From Carposina sasakii (taxonomy: Eukaryota; Arthropoda; Insecta; Lepidoptera; Carposinidae), in NCBI GenBank assembly GCA_014607495.2, contig CP053166.1, forward strand, positions 11,736,455 through 11,800,454: DNA of 64,000 bases, written 5' to 3'. Of the stretch, positions 54,229 through 64,000 are shown piece after piece. Both the position numbers and the translations under genes were made by a program. The notes beneath the pieces were generated by a model, which was not told where the DNA came from, ran no database searches, and saw nothing but the letters and a program-made list of their open reading frames with translations. Within the stretch, counting starts at the first letter, position 1, and the number at the start of each line of letters is the position of its first letter.

Positions 54229-56004
54229 AAAACGCATGAAATCTGCATGCATGAAATACTTCTTCGCCTAAATTATTACGTTTGTAAAAGGCGACCAACG
54301 ATCACCACACTTCACATTGGGACCAATTGTTGGCGTGCGTTGGTCATTAAGTTTGCTCATGGTAAATTAACACACGTGTAAACTAACATTTCGATTCGCT
54401 TAATGACTTTTACCAGATAAGGTATAATTTTCAAATATGTTTAAGTAGTTATATAAACGCGGTACTAAGGTACTTATAAAGATATACCTGTATTTCATCA
54501 TTTAAAATAAGGAAGGCAGTGTCTAATTTGTCAAAACGCTTCCTCCTTATCACCAGTCGTTGACTCACAGTCAACTATTAAAAAATAGCTCTTATTCAAA
54601 GAAAACAGGATACCTCGCAATCGAGAACCATTGAGAATACGAAGATTAATCTCGAAAACGTGGATATACTATCAGGAGTCTACATATAAGAGTAATAACT
54701 ATTTTAAACTATAAATACCTACAGATTAATCTTTTTCCAAAAAAAAAAAAGATTATATGTGTATAGTCTTATATGTGTATAGTCTTTATCGTCTACTTAA
54801 ATAAATAAATAAATAAATAAAAACAAATTCTTCTTACATCTTATTTGTTTCAATCTCTCACTGTTTCAAATATAAAAGTACCTTAGCTTCAGAATCGTGT
54901 GCCTACATAGGTAATAGCTGAGCAATTACTTACAACAGAGGAGCACTAAATGGAAAGGGCTCTTATCTTCGTCTCATATTGAAAATAAATCACACTTCAT
55001 TCAAAGCTATCTCATCTACCACAAGCTTCCATCTCAAAATTATATACTCATATAAATAAATGGAAACTTCAACTTTTGACAAGACAAACCAATATAATAT
55101 TAAAGACACTAGCGCTGCTATTATAGGAATTTGTAACTTTGTAGTTGTGGACTACCTACTGTTGAAAATGTTTTGTCATTGTGTAACTTGCTATCAAATG
55201 GTATTATGATAGTTACAAAAGTGAAAACGACGATGTCGCACTGTTAAAATCTTTGTTTGCATTTCGTATACCATTTTGTATGACACTTGCGTTTGTATTC
55301 TTTCTTCTATTTCCTGATGCGGGGCTACACTAGACAACTCATATTGGAAGGGATTTGTTTTACAGCCAGATGCGTGCCTGACGCCAAGCTTCGGTTATAG
55401 CTAATTTAAAAATTTTGAATACTAAAATCATCTTTACATATAGAATAAGATTTACATAGAGAACCTAAACTGCTGATCGCAGAGACCTGGAATATGTAGG
55501 GTGTATTCTTAATGGGTACATGATGTAGGCATCCGATGAGGACGGATTTTTCGAAATTCCCACGGGAAAAGAAACTAAAAGGATTTCTAAAGTCGATGTA
55601 CTCGTACCTACCTAATAAAGAGGAAGCTTATTTCTAATAGAGAAATCATCCGGAAAACCTTTTTCATTTAGTGCCTATTAGTAAGTATGCTGTGTACTTA
55701 AGTATTAACCTATTTCTTTAAAGTCTATAATTAAAAAGCAGGTGCCCATTAAAAATGTTTGTTTTGCCTCCATAAATCGTAATTATAGGAGACGTAAACC
55801 ACTCGGCCCTCGTTGTAATAATTAAAATAATTACACAAATATTTTATATTATTTATTGTAATTGTTCGTTTCTTTCTCTGGGTTTGTGATTAATTGTATA
55901 CATTTTACTTAATTATACGTTAACTTGTATGAATAACATCAAAAGTGTATGTTAGTTTTTCATTAAAAAATTACCTAAAATAAATATATCTTATATCCTG
56001 AGCT
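54229..56004. other. No gene seen
   Basis: AT-rich spacer. Minor items: a direct repeat of TTATATGTGTATAGTC at 54,752-54,786, (AAAT)n at 54,799-54,821, a Rep-1 scrap (TGATGCGGGGCTACACTAG) near 55,316, and a Rep-3 scrap (GTGCCTGACGCCAAGC) near 55,374. Confidence 0.5.
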
Positions 56005-56235
56005 AATGAGGGGATTTACTAGAATACCTACATTAGCTCCATCTCCATCTATGTATATCGTAGTCGACTATATACGGAAATCAAAATTATTTTATTTATT
56101 TCATATTTTACTTATTATTTAATTTTATTTGTCACTGATCATTTTACATCTGTGCCCGCTATACTAAGCGTGGCTATGGATCTCCTTTATGTTCCTGTAG
56201 TTCTAGCTACCCATTTCGGGGGCATGAACCGTGTA
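56005..56235 (+). repeat. Rep-1 copy interrupted by AT-rich filler
   Basis: ATTTACTAGAATACCTACAT, ATCGTAGTCGACTATA, then about 40 bp of foreign AT-rich DNA, then GTCACTGATCATTTTACATC, TACTAAGCGTGGCTATGGAT and AGCTACCCATTTCGGG. Confidence 0.75.
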
Positions 56236-56324
56236 TATTTATCAGCATCACGAGACCAAATATTCAAGGGTCATAGTATAGGGCGAATACCGGCATTGGG
56301 TACCTACTCGAGTTACTTACATAC

Positions 56325-56435
56325 ATACATATAGTCACGCCTTTATCCCTTACGGGGTAGGCAGAGCACCAAGGGCCGATAGAACCTCATGCATGTTGCC
56401 ACTTCTAACCAATTTTGAGGGTATAGTTGAGATTT
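56325..56435 (+). repeat. Rep-4 copy
   Basis: ACATATAGTCACGCCTTTAT, CCCTTACGGGGTAGGCAGAG, CACCAAGGGCCGATAGAACC, TTTTGAGGGTATAGTTGAGA, collinear with 4,689-4,797. Confidence 0.82.
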
Positions 56436-56455
56436 ACAAGTTCGGTTAGTAGTAA

Positions 56456-56711
56456 CATAGAGGAATAAGTTGTCATAGAGTGCTAATGTCATACTAACAG
56501 TTTCGATGCACCATTAGATTTTTCGGTGCCTCACAAATCCAGCCCTTGACACTTAGATTCTATCAGTGTAATGTACTACATTACTAATGTATTGTAACAT
56601 ATAGTAATGCAATCTAAGTGTCAAGGACTGGAATTGTGAAGCACCGAAAGGTCTAATGGTGCATCGAAATTGTTAGTATGACATTAGCACTCTATGTCTT
56701 ATTCCTCTATG
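56456..56711. mobile_element. Long foldback element, ~105-bp arms (256 bp)
   Basis: The left arm, beginning CATAGAGGAATAAG and passing GTGCTAATGTCATACTAACA, GATGCACCATTAGA and CTTGACACTTAGATT, is the near-exact inverse of the right arm ending CTTATTCCTCTATG. The loop is about 45 nt. Few mismatches and two small gaps; no coding and no clear target duplication. Transcription would give a long hairpin RNA. Confidence 0.9.
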
Positions 56712-58316
56712 GTAGTGACAGGTAGTCAGCCCATCGCCTACAAAACACCAAGACCCTCTTGTCCCTCTACGTACTGACTTCTACAGTATGCCCGGGAAGA
56801 GAAGCAGCTGTAGCATTATAAGTTTTTTTTCCACTCCCAGAGCAGCATAGAAGTTACTTATTCGTTTAACATTCAAGTTAAATAAATACTTAAAGCTAAA
56901 ATGCCGCTCAGATTAAATAAATACTTAAAACAAAATAAGCAGGAAGTAAAAAGCCATTAATTTAGATGCTATCAAGTGTCGTCACCCTGAGCCTGACAAC
57001 GGAATTAATTGAGTTTTGCACTTTGACAGACATTTGCTAAGGTATTTTTGAGGTAGCCAAATAATTGAGGAAATTATGGGAGGGAAAACATATAGGTATT
57101 TTTCAATAAACGGTGAAAAAGTTAGCCGAGATAAGCCGGCAGACTGATTATGTAACTTGGGCGATTCCAAAATAGTCATTGTCAAACATGAAATTATTCC
57201 TCTTCAGTTTAAGAGTCAGGGTACCTTCGATAGATTTTTTTATAGATTGCAAACTAAAGATCAATTGAGATCAAAATGAATCTTAAATGTTTTGATTACT
57301 TATTTGGAATTTTGTATGAAAACAATAGAAAATTAGCGACATCGCATTCGATGTCTAGATTTCACGATGGAAATAGCCTATAGGTAATAGTGTTAAATAG
57401 ATCTTATATGTGTGCATCCTAACAATTTTGCGTGTGACATTAAAATTCACAGTCATCGCACAATTTCCACTAATATTCCTAGCCGGTTAGACTTCATCGC
57501 GTACCTAATAAACGATGACGAAAGCGCTAAATGAATAAAACTTTACGAAATCATCACACGAAAAATTGTTACACTATCTGAGCCCACTAACCGAATCGTG
57601 GGTAGATACACGAATTATTAGCCCAATGCTTACATTAATATCATAAAATAATCAAATATTTCCGATAATTAAATGCTAATAAAAGGCTTACTTTAATCCA
57701 AGGTTGCGGGCGCCCTAAAATAGCCAAAACATTATGACAGTCCAACCTTTACTTCTCAATTGAACGTATTAATCAATTGAAATACCATCGCATTGCGTAG
57801 GCGTGAGACTCAGAGATACGAAGGGTCGTAGAGCTTACGTAACGCTTTTCTTTGATAGAAGGAAAAGGAGCGATATAGCTTTTAAAGCCTTTTAATGCTT
57901 TGACACGGAGTCTAATCAAAATCTGGCCTTTTTGTTTGATAGATCTCGTAATACGAGGCCCTTTGCGAATGGAACATTTGCTTGACGTTTCTCGTTTGGT
58001 CTAGTCTATATGCCGAGCTCAGAGAGCCTTAACGGTTACTTAAGTAAATTTAACTTAATTACATATAATTGAAATGTAGCTCTCACGATTACTTAGTTCG
58101 AGTAGTATTATTTTATTTTGGGATATGACGTTATTTATCAAGTTTAATAATACATTCGTTAATTACTCCTTAGGACAAAAATACCTGCCTGTGTGAATAG
58201 AAATTAAGATTGAACTTCAGTCTCATTTAAATAATATGAAAGTAGAGTGATCTCGAATTCTCCTTTTCTATGATTTTTTTTCCAACGGTCAGTTGGCATA
58301 CATGTGTCTCAAGAAT
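56712..58316. other. No gene supported
   Basis: A Rep-1-like scrap near 56,722-56,815 (inverted AAGAGAAGCAGCTG end) and otherwise unassigned sequence. A 67-codon minus frame at 56,982 lacks context. Confidence 0.45.
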
Positions 58317-58376
58317 AAAGATGCCGTCTCAAGTTTCTCTAAAACTATAACAATATTAGAGACAGCATCAATTTAT
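58317..58376. repeat. Fragment of the TTAA-bounded MITE family
   Basis: AAAGATGCCGTCTCAAGTTT...ATTAGAGACAGCATC repeats the inner inverted word GATGC-GTCTC / GAGACAGCATC of 51,241-51,378. Confidence 0.55.
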
Positions 58377-60313
58377 ATAGGAAATAAAAGGAGAATGGCG
58401 CCTGCATTATGGATGCAGCAGCTCTATTACAAACCCACATTCGTGGCACATACTAATCAAAATTTTCGTGACGTGACATATAGGCGAATCAAATATTAGC
58501 ATACAATCATTTATATCGCTAAATGAATAGGCTTAGTTTCGTAAATGTGTCGCGTAAGCCGAGGTTAGAGATTATTTTGTGTTTATCGCCGGCCCACTGC
58601 TGGGCAGAACCTTGAACTCATGTAATTTTCCTTGTGACTAATGGACGGGTGCTGGACTGTTGGGCTTATTTTTGAAGGCTCACTTTCACCACAACTATAG
58701 TATGTAGTGCCCTAGGAGGTAACTATGCTGAAGCCTTCCTACCCAAAATCATAGACAAAATAGACACGACACAAGGTCTTTGCTGGTAACTCTAATTAAG
58801 TGCCATAAAACGAACAGCATGGCTGAATGAAGTCAGAATCAAATTGTGCACTTGCACATTATAGACATGGCATTGTTTTGTTAATATAAAAACCTAGAAT
58901 TCATTAGCACTACCAGTAGTTCCAAATAAAGTTAATTAGCTATGTAAACAGTTATAAGACAGCTAATAGACCGATACCGTGCTATAAGTTGTGTAAAGGG
59001 GCTATAAAAGATATCTGGACAGTATCACGTCTATTAGAGAGAGATCGCTATCGGCCAATCAATGAAGTGCAGCTCGGTTTTATTGCACCCAATGGGATAA
59101 GGGAGCGGACATGGTAGAACGCTGATGCGGTTTGAGAATCCTATTTGTGGACTTCATCGGGATTTTTTCCATTGTAGAAGTGAGATGTCGTTTTAGACAG
59201 CCTATGGAGGCTTGCCACCACCATGATGGAAACAATCCTGTTCGAGTCGTGAATATGTGGATAAGCGACATATAGATATGTACCTATCTCTGACGGCCTG
59301 AAAGTTTGTCTACTTTTAAAACTAACTAACCAACCAACTAACTACAGCCTATTTGGCAAGTTTTGATTTCAATTCACTTCTGTATAGCCATATATATTAT
59401 GGGGAAATACTAGAAATAAGTAGGTATGGTTTTGGGTTAGATCCCTAGCATGAACCCGAGAACAAATGTTTGGGATAAGCCTAGATTGACTGCATCTTCA
59501 AGCATTAGATACGTGGTCGTACCGCCTTGGCCATAGCTTAAGAACTTCACGTGCCCTTCAGAGCAACGCGCACCATTTCCGCTTCCGCGTTGATCGTCAC
59601 ACCTGCTTTCTTTTTTCCGATATTTATAAAAGAACCCGGCCCATCACATAATTCGGTATTTGAACAGTATTAAACATTTCTTTTTATAACCCGCGGATAC
59701 GCCTTCATTATTGTGTAACTGATTTATGGAATCGAAGTCAGATTCCAAATTTCAAATAAGTCTAGTGGATTTTTAAACAATGTTTGGGGAAAACATTATA
59801 AATAGAGCCTGTGACCACAGAACAGGTAACTGTTCTGTGTCTGTGACAGAGGACTAAGAGTGCGTTACACCAAATAGTTTCTTTGAATGTTGGCGCTAGC
59901 TAATATGTACGTGCATGTCTAGCTGGATACACTACTCGTATTTGTGTTATTGCGTGCAAAAAATTATAGTACCGATTTCAGACATAGGAGTTAGTCTATG
60001 AAACGGACTCTACATTATGTATTGAAACTAATCAAGCCATGGCAACCACTTGAATCATATCCTTAATCTTCATATTAATTGCGACTATTAGATATTACTC
60101 TTTAATACACATGCGTCTCTATCTGTTAAAAGTAAGATGGTTTACTCGTTTTGTAAATAGATAGGTACTTTAAATCGAGATAAAAATAAATGTAGAATTT
60201 CATTTCTTACGAGGCGAGAGAGGTATATTTAGAACGTGCTAAACGGAGATCTGTAAATAGTCTCTGCCTACCTTTATAGTACGTAGGCGTGAGGTTATGT
60301 AGTGTTTAGGTAA
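58377..60313. other. No gene supported
   Basis: Includes a GC-richer patch at 59,080-59,271, open on the minus strand (ends SAPLSHWVQ) but unrecognised, and a CACAGAACAG-GTAA-CTGTTCTGTG hairpin at 59,816-59,839. Confidence 0.4.
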
Positions 60314-61126
60314 GTATGTAACAAAACCAAATATGGCACAGGAGCCGAAATTTTCTCGAATGACATGAATATAAAAATATCCACCACCCTTGACAAGGTT
60401 AACACTATCTTTCAAGCAGAATGCATGGGCATTACCAAAGCGGCACAGGCGGTGACGGCCAGAGATGTCAAAGATATGAATATAAAAATCATCTCTGACA
60501 GCGCGTCCGTTCTGCAGGCCCTTCAAAATATCGTAATAACCTCTGTCCTCATACAGGAGTGCCATGAAGCACTCCAATCCATCTCAAGCGAAAACAACGT
60601 GACCTTGCAGTGGAGTAAAGGACACAGCGACTCACTCGGAAATGACGCAGCTGACGAACTGGCCAAAAGGGGATCCATGGCAAGCGTATATGGCCCGGAA
60701 CCACTGTTGCCAATACCCCAGGCCCAAACACCAATGTGGCTACGTACGCAAACCGAAGAAACCCATTACGCAGAGTGGAAAAACAGTGCAGGTTGCAGGC
60801 AGACTAAGATCGCTGTTCCAGAAGCATCAAAATAGCTCGCCCGCAACCTCATAAGTCTAAAAAGGGATAGTATCCGCAAGGTCATAGGAATCTTAACGGG
60901 CCACTATCCGCTACAAAAACACCTGCACACCATAGGTGTGTCAAACAGCCCCCTCTGCAGAGGATGCAAGGAGGCGGAAGAAACGCCACAGCACGTGATC
61001 ATGGAATGCACAAGCGTGGCCGACCAACGGGCACTGATCCTCCGATCGCCAGCATCACTCTCGGAAGCCTGTAGCAAGCCTAAAAGGTTGCTGAATTTCT
61101 GGGAAAATCTGGTTTGGTTGGAGTAG
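60314..61126 (+). pseudogene. LINE ORF2 C-terminus: RNase H domain plus CCHC zinc knuckle
   Basis: One plus-strand frame runs from just after a TAA (60,311) to a TAG at 61,124, broken only by a TAG at 60,833-60,835. Its first part is an RNase HI fold without the first catalytic Asp segment: E in FQAECMGI, D in IISDSASVLQAL, H in WSKGHSDSLGND, D in AADELAKRG. After the nonsense codon come LARNLISLKRDSIRKVIGIL and TGHYPLQKHLHTIG, then the knuckle C-x2-C-x8-H-x4-C (CRGCKEAEETPQHVIMEC). This order (RT, RNase H, zinc knuckle) fits I/LOA-like LINEs of insects. The 5' truncation sits at the start of RNase H, so no RT remains. The nearly intact frame means young or slowly decaying. Confidence 0.82.
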
Positions 61127-61212
61127 ACAGGTAAGGTAAAATACGTACAATGGCCTCACTTATAAGGCTAAGTGCGGAAAATGCCCGGTCAAACTAACTA
61201 ACTAACTAAAAT
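61127..61212 (+). other. LINE 3' untranslated region and (ACTA)n tail
   Basis: ACAGGTAAGGTAAAATACGT, GGCCTCACTTATAAGGCTAA, GTGCGGAAAATGCCCGGTC, then four to five ACTA units and AAAA. A tetranucleotide tail is usual for some LINE clades. Confidence 0.65.
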
Positions 61213-61276
61213 ATGTAACACAACATACTTAGGCATTTTCATCATCATTATCTTCCTGCCCTTATTCCATCACCTA

Positions 61277-61852
61277 TACAGGATGATTTTTGGTCGTCAA
61301 CGTTCCCGAAAACTACAGAATCTCCTCATCATTTTACATTAGACTTACATGACGCACGAGCCGAGCGAGCGGAAGCGTTTTAATTGTTTAAGTATAGATA
61401 ATGCAAAAAAATCATAAATCTTATGTATACTTAATTGGCTTTATTCTCTGTTTATTTTTAATGTATAATCTGTAAGAATAGCTGTGGATTTTTGTTAAAT
61501 AAATAAAATAAAAAAAAAAAAATCATCACAATCATTTTTCTCCATGGAAGCATACCTGGGAAGTGTGTGATTTCCAAAATATTAGGGTCCAAAGTTGAGT
61601 AAATAGACTGCGTCTTTCTGCATAAATGCACATTGACGCTTGTAGGTACTCGTAGCAAGATTTTTTCACGAGAAATAATTAATATCTGTCTGTATGTTAA
61701 AAAACTAGCATAAACACTGGACACTATAAATTTCGCCCGATCAAGTAAAAAAAAAATCTAAAAAAATTTCCAGCATTTTTTTTGGCATAAACTTACTATA
61801 TTTTATGTATAGAGTACGTACCCTTCGTTAAGGGTGGCAACGAAAAAACATA
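61277..61852 (+). mobile_element. MITE-A copy split by a short poly(A) insertion
   Basis: TACAGGATGATTTTTGGTCG start; family sequence resumes after the insert with ATCATCACAATCATTTTTCT and runs to CAACGAAAAAACATATATA, the right tip being degraded. Confidence 0.85.
61333..61521 (+). mobile_element. Poly(A)-tailed retroposon nested in MITE-A (189 bp)
   Basis: ATCAT at 61,328-61,332 is repeated at 61,522-61,526, flanking an insert that begins TTTACATTAGACTTACATGA and ends GTTAAATAAATAAAATAAAA plus an A run. Target duplication and A tail indicate LINE-driven insertion. GAGCCGAGCGAGCGGAAGCG in it recalls the GAGCGCAAGCGTAGCGAGC word near 5,257. Parent sequence unknown. Confidence 0.75.
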
Positions 61853-61857
61853 TATAT

Positions 61858-61905
61858 GGGGTATATGGGGTCGACGCAATATGGTTTCCTTCGAAACTCA
61901 TTCTT
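61858..61905 (+). repeat. Rep-3 fragment
   Basis: TATGGGGTCGACGCAATATG, GTTTCCTTCGAAACTCATTC, start of the family only. Confidence 0.65.
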
Positions 61906-62419
61906 TTTATTTTTTTATTTCATACATATAAGGTTTTACATTAGTTTATTACCTAATAATAATAATCATTGGTTTATTAAAGTTTACCCAAATACTTAGA
62001 CTTAGGCATTTTATCCTCAAAATATATCTTAAGTCCAATATCGAGTGTCACGTAGCAGTTAGTAGTTTTTGTACAAATTGATATTTATTTCAGTTTTACG
62101 GAGTTTTTGTATTGTTTTGCAAGAGGCACTTAGGCCTCTTTCGTTTGTTGCCCCTAAATAGGGGTCATTAGAATATTTTAGAGGCCTAATACATAGTAAT
62201 AGGCACTCTAAAACAATGCCCACCCTTAATCGATGTCGTTATGAACTTATGACCCCCTCTGGGGTTTAAGGGGTCCTTCACGAGATTTAGGTACCTAGTT
62301 GATGCAGTGTAGATTAGATGTAAATTTTCTGTCGTTTATGCCAGAGACGTTTATACAATGTAACAAAAGCTCACTACAAAGAATCTATTCAGACTTGAAA
62401 TCACATTTTTATTTTTCCA
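61906..62419. other. No gene seen
   Basis: Spacer. TTAGGCCTCTTTCG near 62,130 and TTTTAGAGGCCTAA near 62,178 are inverted around a CCCTAAATAGGGG palindrome, a small possible foldback. Confidence 0.45.
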
Positions 62420-62673
62420 GATCATCATCATAATCAGCCTATTGCAGTCCACTGCTGGACGTAGGCCTACCCCAGGGCACGCCACAAGACTGCCGTGGGG
62501 GGTATTTGCCCATAGTCACCACGCTGGGCAGGCGGGTTGGTGACAGCAGTTTGTATTTTGGACTATGTTGTCAACACGGGAGGCCCACCTCCCGGAAACC
62601 CTTAATCGCCTCGTACGATACTCACGGGCAGACAGGGGGTGGTACGAATTCTACTCTGCCGGCACCACGCGGC
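62420..62673 (-). mobile_element. SINE-like element copy
   Basis: Plus view: ATCATCATCATAATCAGCC, TATTGCAGTCCACTGCTGGA, CGTAGGCCTACCCCAGGGCA ... CTCTGCCGGCACCACGCGG. Collinear with the 37.6-kb copy, with a deletion in the body near 62,583. No target duplication found. Confidence 0.78.
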
Positions 62674-62679
62674 CAAGAT

Positions 62680-62745
62680 AGTATGGAGAATTCTTAAACA
62701 ACTTAGCATAACATACAACCTTGAAAAATAAACATGTCATCAAAT
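62680..62745. repeat. MITE-B scrap
   Basis: GATAGTATGGAGAATTCTTA, AACAACTTAGCATAACATAC, TTGAAAAATAAACATGT, the central block only. Confidence 0.6.
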
Positions 62746-62903
62746 AAATTACAGAATGCAGACCTGCAGACTATATCCTTTTCCGTAGGTAATTATATGC
62801 GTGAACCTGTTTCCTCACAAATAAACATACTTTCGCATTTAGTTAAGTTTAATATTAGTTGGTATTTTCAATATGCGCTAAATATGTATATCTAAATGAT
62901 CTA

Positions 62904-63528
62904 TCTATACATATAATAGAAATGTAACGGATCGATGTCTGTACATGGAAGATATATGAGAAATAAAAAAAACCCCGACCCAAAAAAAGTACGCAATCAT
63001 TATGACAAAAGGTTTAAATAAATGCTAAACCCTATAAAAAGCAAAATAATAACTTTAGCACTACATAAGTACCAACTAAAGTATGTCAGACTATCTACTC
63101 GGGACTTTGTGCCACCTTTATGTCGGAGGTATAACCGCTAATTTTGAACTGCAAATGGTTATCTTGGCCTGCTGTTGACCGTACATATGATATTTTTTTA
63201 TTAAATTTTGTCGCGTCGGGGGACCGCTCTAATTTATTAGCCTAACGTTAGAAGCACACATTAAGAAGTCCTCAATCCCATTGTTATACAAATATAATTG
63301 TAATAGCTTACTTCACTTTAATTCTGAATACCTATTTACTTTAAAACATTATATCAGGAATTATAAATATAATTTTGTTTAGATAGGTGATTTTTTTATA
63401 CGAATGTTGTGATTAGGTAGAAATCATTTCCACCAAACATAGCTAAGAACACTCTCGACTGATATACCTTTCAAACAAAAAAAACCGCATTAAAATCGGA
63501 TCATCCGTTTGGGAGCTACGATGCCACA

Positions 63529-63569
<41 letters not shown>

Positions 63570-63683
63570 GCTATATTTATGTAATATAATATTTTTTATC
63601 CAGAGAAAATGTTTTGTCCCGAACAATTTCGCCGTTTTGTTTTTTCTGTAGTCCACGCGGACGGAGTCGCGGGCGTCCATTAG
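62904..63683 (+). mobile_element. Composite Helitron-like element (780 bp)
   Basis: A|TCTATACATATAATAGAA start and GCGGGCGTCCATTAG|T end (CTAG mutated to TTAG). Between them is an unrelated block with AAAACCCCGACCCAAAAAAA, AAACCCTATAAAAAGC, TGTGCCACCTTTATGTCGGA, CCGCATTAAAATCGGATCAT and (AC)n, a different lepidopteran repeat inserted or captured inside. Normal size without it is about 330 bp. Confidence 0.75.
63530..63566. repeat. (AC)n microsatellite
   Basis: About 18 AC units inside the composite Helitron-like element. Confidence 0.95.
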
Positions 63684-63794
63684 TATTAAATAAAGCGGTA
63701 GTTAAAAATCGCTGCTAACGATGTCATGAAATGATTATCAACATTTTTCATACGAATTTTCTTGCCGAATTGGCTAAGTACATTTCTAGCAGAC

Positions 63795-63819
63795 AGGTTA
63801 GGTTAGGTTAGGTTAGGTT
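63795..63819. repeat. (AGGTT)5, insect telomere-type unit
   Basis: Five perfect copies of AGGTT (a rotation of TTAGG), followed by CGAACCGAACGAATCGAATC. Confidence 0.9.
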
Positions 63820-63873
63820 CGAACCGAACGAATCGAATCGAACAGTAAAAGCATAGCATCAAATCCTGGAATA

Positions 63874-64000
63874 TCCTACTAATATTATAAATGCGAAAGT
63901 TTGTGAGTATGGATGGATGGATGTTTGTTACTTTTGCTCGTAAAAACGGCTGGAGCGATTTCAATAAAATTTGGTATGGAGTTAGCTGACACCTTGAATT
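63874..64000 (+). mobile_element. Helitron-like element, cut by window end
   Basis: A|TCCTACTAATATTATAAATG, GGATGGATGGATGTTTGTTA, AAACGGCTGGAGCGATTTC, same subfamily and collinear with 9,373-9,559. The 3' end lies beyond the window. Confidence 0.82.

Noticed and set aside
53908..54381. 157-codon plus-strand frame
   Set aside because: Runs through Rep-1 and the SINE-like element antisense to the RTE-derived end.
59080..59271. 63-codon minus frame in a GC-richer patch, tested as a possible transposase piece
   Set aside because: No DDE/DDD motif, helix-turn-helix or RT signature; no family matched.
25596..63683. Helitron-like copies considered as SINEs because of their TGTCTGTC runs
   Set aside because: They lack A tails and target duplications and have the A|TC...CTAG|T boundary with a 3' hairpin, which fits Helitrons better.
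1..64000. tRNA, rRNA, CRISPR or prokaryotic operon features
   Set aside because: No B-box/T-loop pattern in a cloverleaf context, no rRNA core words, no regular spacer array and no ribosome-binding-site-led gene runs were seen; the window is eukaryotic.

Overview
The window looks like intergenic and/or intronic DNA from a moth or butterfly (Lepidoptera). Evidence: AT-rich DNA full of short TACCTA-type words; many Helitron-like elements with the lepidopteran termini TCTATAC/TCCTA...CTAG and the 3' hairpin word GCGGGCGTCCACTAG; RTE-type LINE C-termini ending in a GEAYVQQWT motif; and a short TTAGG-type (insect telomeric unit) run. The species cannot be named. No complete host gene, rRNA or tRNA is visible, and nothing bacterial (operon, RBS, CRISPR) is present.

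The organised content is almost all mobile or repetitive. (1) 12,973-18,131 is a minus-strand Ty3/gypsy-type LTR retrotransposon with 1.44-kb LTRs that appear identical except for three small indels. Only a gag start and a pol (integrase) end remain inside. (2) 45,090-50,756 is a 2.8-kb segment present twice in direct tandem. The copies differ by scattered SNPs plus indels, including a 58-bp perfect palindrome and a 13-bp micro-inversion. (3) LINE remains: RTE C-termini (1,968-2,215; 21,733-21,823; 24,410-24,575), a second RT C-terminal type (44,620-44,990, minus) and an RNase H/zinc-knuckle LINE end (60,314-61,126). A SINE-like family (32.7, 37.6, 54.0, 62.4 kb) shares the RTE 3' end; the 54-kb copy has a perfect 12-bp target-site duplication. 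(4) Several foldback or TIR elements occur, some nested in one another. (5) There are two clusters of one ~26-bp minisatellite (25.9 and 26.8 kb) and a ~95-bp satellite-like array (27.2-27.6 kb).

Family labels are mine: MITE-A (TACAGGATG ends, about 370 bp when full), MITE-B (about 200 bp, 24-bp TIRs), Rep-1 (contains AAGAGTCGACTAA), Rep-2 (contains GCGGGAAAAGCTGGAA), Rep-3 (contains GGGTCGGCGCAATATG), Rep-4 (contains CCTTTATCCCTTACGGGG), Rep-5 (contains CCGCTGTCTGTC), Rep-6 (contains GGAAGCAAAATCTAGGAG).

Possible host-gene signal is limited to isolated short exons called from splice-site grammar and open frame only: plus strand 23,335-23,389 (and weaker 42,721-42,795 and 52,104-52,150); minus strand 40,653-40,859 (stop plus poly(A) signal), 38,873-38,959 (one membrane helix), 34,464-34,711, and a CpG-rich possible first exon at 30,109-30,345. 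I could not recognise any product or link these exons into one gene. Reading frames do not join the 38.9- and 34.7-kb exons directly.
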